Of a DNA stretch of 20,854 nt, positions 19,527 through 20,854 are shown piece after piece. Source of the DNA: Clostridiales bacterium UBA4706. Its GTDB lineage: Bacteria; Bacillota; Clostridia; Oscillospirales; Oscillospiraceae. Position numbers and translations under genes: made by a program. The stretch is taken from the NCBI GenBank assembly GCA_002404605.1, contig DHKA01000107.1:1-20854 (forward strand). The letters run 5' to 3'. Under the pieces are notes generated by a model. It ran no database searches. It saw nothing but the letters and a program-made list of their open reading frames with translations, and was not told the origin of the DNA. Numbering within the stretch: the first letter of the stretch is position 1; each line of letters opens with the position of its first letter.

Positions 19527-20794
19527 AGAAAATGCAGCGCCGCTTTATCGGCGCGGCAATGGCGGCGTTCACCGCCGTGATCCTTGTGCTGTTCTGCGTC
19601 GTGAACGCCGGGAACTACCGGAGCGTCGCCGCGCAGCAGGACGATACGCTGTCGCAGTTGCTTGCCCAGAGTGAGCGCAGCGCGCCGAATGACAACGAAA
19701 CATCGCCGGAGAAGCCCGACGCGGAGACCGGCACTTCGCTCCCGGACGGCGTTCCGGTCCCCCGTATCGACGGCGGGAAGAACTTCTCGCCGGAGGTGCC
19801 GTATATGTTCCGATACTTCTCCGTACGATACGATGCCGGCGGCACGCTCGCGCAGGTCGATCAGGATTTTATCGCGTCCATCTCGCGTGCTGACGCAGAG
19901 GAATACGCCGCCGACGTGCTCGCACTTGGGCAAACACACGGGTATTATAAGGGCTACCGATATCTCGTTGCCATCTCTGATAGCGGCACGAGCGTCATTT
20001 TTCTCAATTCCGAACGCGAGCTGCATGCGATCCGCGCACTCTTCTGGATCACCGCCGCGGTAGCGGGCGGGTGTCTGGTCATAGTATTTCTGCTGGTGCT
20101 GCTTTTTTCGCGGCGCGCCATTGCGCCGTATATGCGCAATCTTGCCATGCAGAAGCAGTTTATCACGAATGCCAGCCACGAGCTGAAAACGCCGCTGACC
20201 GCCATTTCGACGAGCGCAGACGTGCTCGCCATGGAGTATGAGAACGACGAATGGGTGAAAAATATTCAGTCGCAGTCCGTCCGGCTCTCGCGGCTCATCT
20301 CCGATCTTGTGACGCTCTCGCGGCTGGATGAGGAAAACCCGTTCCCGGAGCGGGCGGAATTTTCGCTCAGCGACGCCGTGTGGGAGACCGCCGAACCGTT
20401 CACCGCGCTCGCCCGCTCCCGCGGCCGGAGCTATTCCCAGAACATTGAGGACGGTCTCACCATGACGGGCGACCGTGCCGCAGTGCAGCAGATGGTGTCC
20501 ATCCTGCTGGATAATGCCAACAAGTACACGCCCGAGGGCGGCAGCATTTCTCTTTCGGCCCGCCGCGCCGGGCAGAAAAACGAGATCAGCGTTTCCAATA
20601 CCTGCGAGGGCGCGGAGAGCATCGACGTAACGCGGCTCTTCGACCGGTTTTACCGCGCAGACGAATCGCATTCGACGCGCATCGGTGGCACTGGCATCGG
20701 TCTTTCGATCGCACGCGCCACTGCCGAGGCGCACGGCGGCACGATCGAGGCCGGCGTGAGCGGCGATACTATCACATTCCGGGTAAAAATATAA
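19520..20794 (+). CDS. Membrane sensor histidine kinase
   Basis: The 424-residue kinase has a first transmembrane helix at about 9-30, an extracytoplasmic sensor region of about 140 residues (31-171), and a second helix at about 172-196. The sensor part has an acidic, proline-rich stretch (NDNETSPEKPDAETG) and a possible alpha/beta core. There is no obvious HAMP domain: the HisKA helix follows the second helix after a short linker. The H-box QKQFITNASHELKTPLTAI has phospho-acceptor His220. The ATPase domain shows the N box (SILLDNANKYTP), an F box (LFDRFYRADES) and the G2 box GGTGIGLSIA. GGAGGAG sits in the overlap with the response regulator. The input signal is unknown. Confidence 0.94.
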   Translation: MLKKMQRRFIGAAMAAFTAVILVLFCVVNAGNYRSVAAQQDDTLSQLLAQSERSAPNDNETSPEKPDAETGTSLPDGVPVPRIDGGKNFSPEVPYMFRYFSVRYDAGGTLAQVDQDFIASISRADAEEYAADVLALGQTHGYYKGYRYLVAISDSGTSVIFLNSERELHAIRALFWITAAVAGGCLVIVFLLVLLFSRRAIAPYMRNLAMQKQFITNASHELKTPLTAISTSADVLAMEYENDEWVKNIQSQSVRLSRLISDLVTLSRLDEENPFPERAEFSLSDAVWETAEPFTALARSRGRSYSQNIEDGLTMTGDRAAVQQMVSILLDNANKYTPEGGSISLSARRAGQKNEISVSNTCEGAESIDVTRLFDRFYRADESHSTRIGGTGIGLSIARATAEAHGGTIEAGVSGDTITFRVKI

Positions 20795-20802
20795 TAGCGC
20801 AA

Positions 20803-20832
20803 AGCCCGCCGCACGATTCCGTGCGGCGGGCT
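20803..20832 (+). terminator. Hairpin after the sensor kinase gene
   Basis: AGCCCGCCGCACG (20803-20815) pairs perfectly with CGTGCGGCGGGCT (20820-20832) around ATTC, nine bases after the kinase stop codon. No T tract follows (CAGCCTG), so it may be a weak or factor-assisted terminator, or one serving a convergent gene beyond the window. Confidence 0.65.
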
Positions 20833-20854
20833 CAGCCTGTCAAAGAAGCTCGCC

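Noticed and set aside
17497..20734. Long open frames opposite MATE (319 codons) and opposite the two-component genes (473 and 291 codons)
   Set aside because: They are shadows of well-supported genes on the other strand, with no ribosome binding sites or recognisable motifs.
1..20854. tRNA, rRNA, CRISPR array, prophage or integrative element
   Set aside because: No cloverleaf with a CCA-type end, no rRNA-like conserved stretch, no regularly spaced repeats, and no integrase, transposase or phage gene was seen in any intergenic region.

Overview
The window reads as a chromosomal stretch of a GC-rich anaerobic Firmicute, most likely a gut Clostridium-type bacterium of the Oscillospirales. The grounds are the strong GGAGG-type ribosome binding sites, an Nfn-type electron-bifurcating transhydrogenase, a Feo iron operon with a small Cys-rich partner, a TE-family acyl-ACP thioesterase, several small XRE regulators, and PT-rich lipoproteins. 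This placement is inference from gene content; no rRNA, tRNA, CRISPR array, transposase or phage gene was seen.

Layout. 1-2890: a MerR regulator with a GyrI-like effector domain under its own 19-bp-spacer promoter. It converges on a minus-strand lipoprotein, followed by a Zn-dependent phospholipase C-like protein and ribosomal protein L31. 3076-5482: nfnA-nfnB, overlapping by 8 nt, with a clear promoter, a leader hairpin and a terminator. 5549-9156: a plus-strand series of small enzymes, comprising a 15-codon leader ORF, a YrrT-like methyltransferase, a flavin reductase, a P-loop kinase-like protein, a uridine-kinase-like protein, a tyrosine phosphatase, and an XRE regulator with a zinc ribbon. 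9160-10777: a small membrane protein and a broken, chimeric lipoprotein gene, divergent from a short XRE regulator. 10838-14593 (minus): a tight five-gene operon, feoA-feoB-Cys-rich membrane peptide-lipoprotein-HdeD/DUF308 protein. 14784-16557: acyl-ACP thioesterase overlapping a threonine-aldolase-type PLP enzyme. 16700-18438: a membrane-anchored XRE protein converging on a MATE exporter. 18849-20794: an OmpR-type response regulator and sensor kinase pair.

Transcription units are sharply separated by long inverted repeats, several of them near-perfect and placed between convergent genes.

The least ordinary points are these. (i) The flavin reductase/P-loop junction carries a classical A_AAA_AAG heptamer in the right phase to fuse the two proteins and restore the missing first beta strand of the P-loop domain. 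(ii) The zinc-ribbon XRE gene appears to start at ACG. (iii) A lipoprotein gene looks like an out-of-frame deletion fusion of two paralogs. (iv) The Feo operon carries a lipoprotein resembling parts of a TupA-type binding protein. (v) A terminator-promoter-start module is present twice. No large new multi-gene system could be demonstrated.
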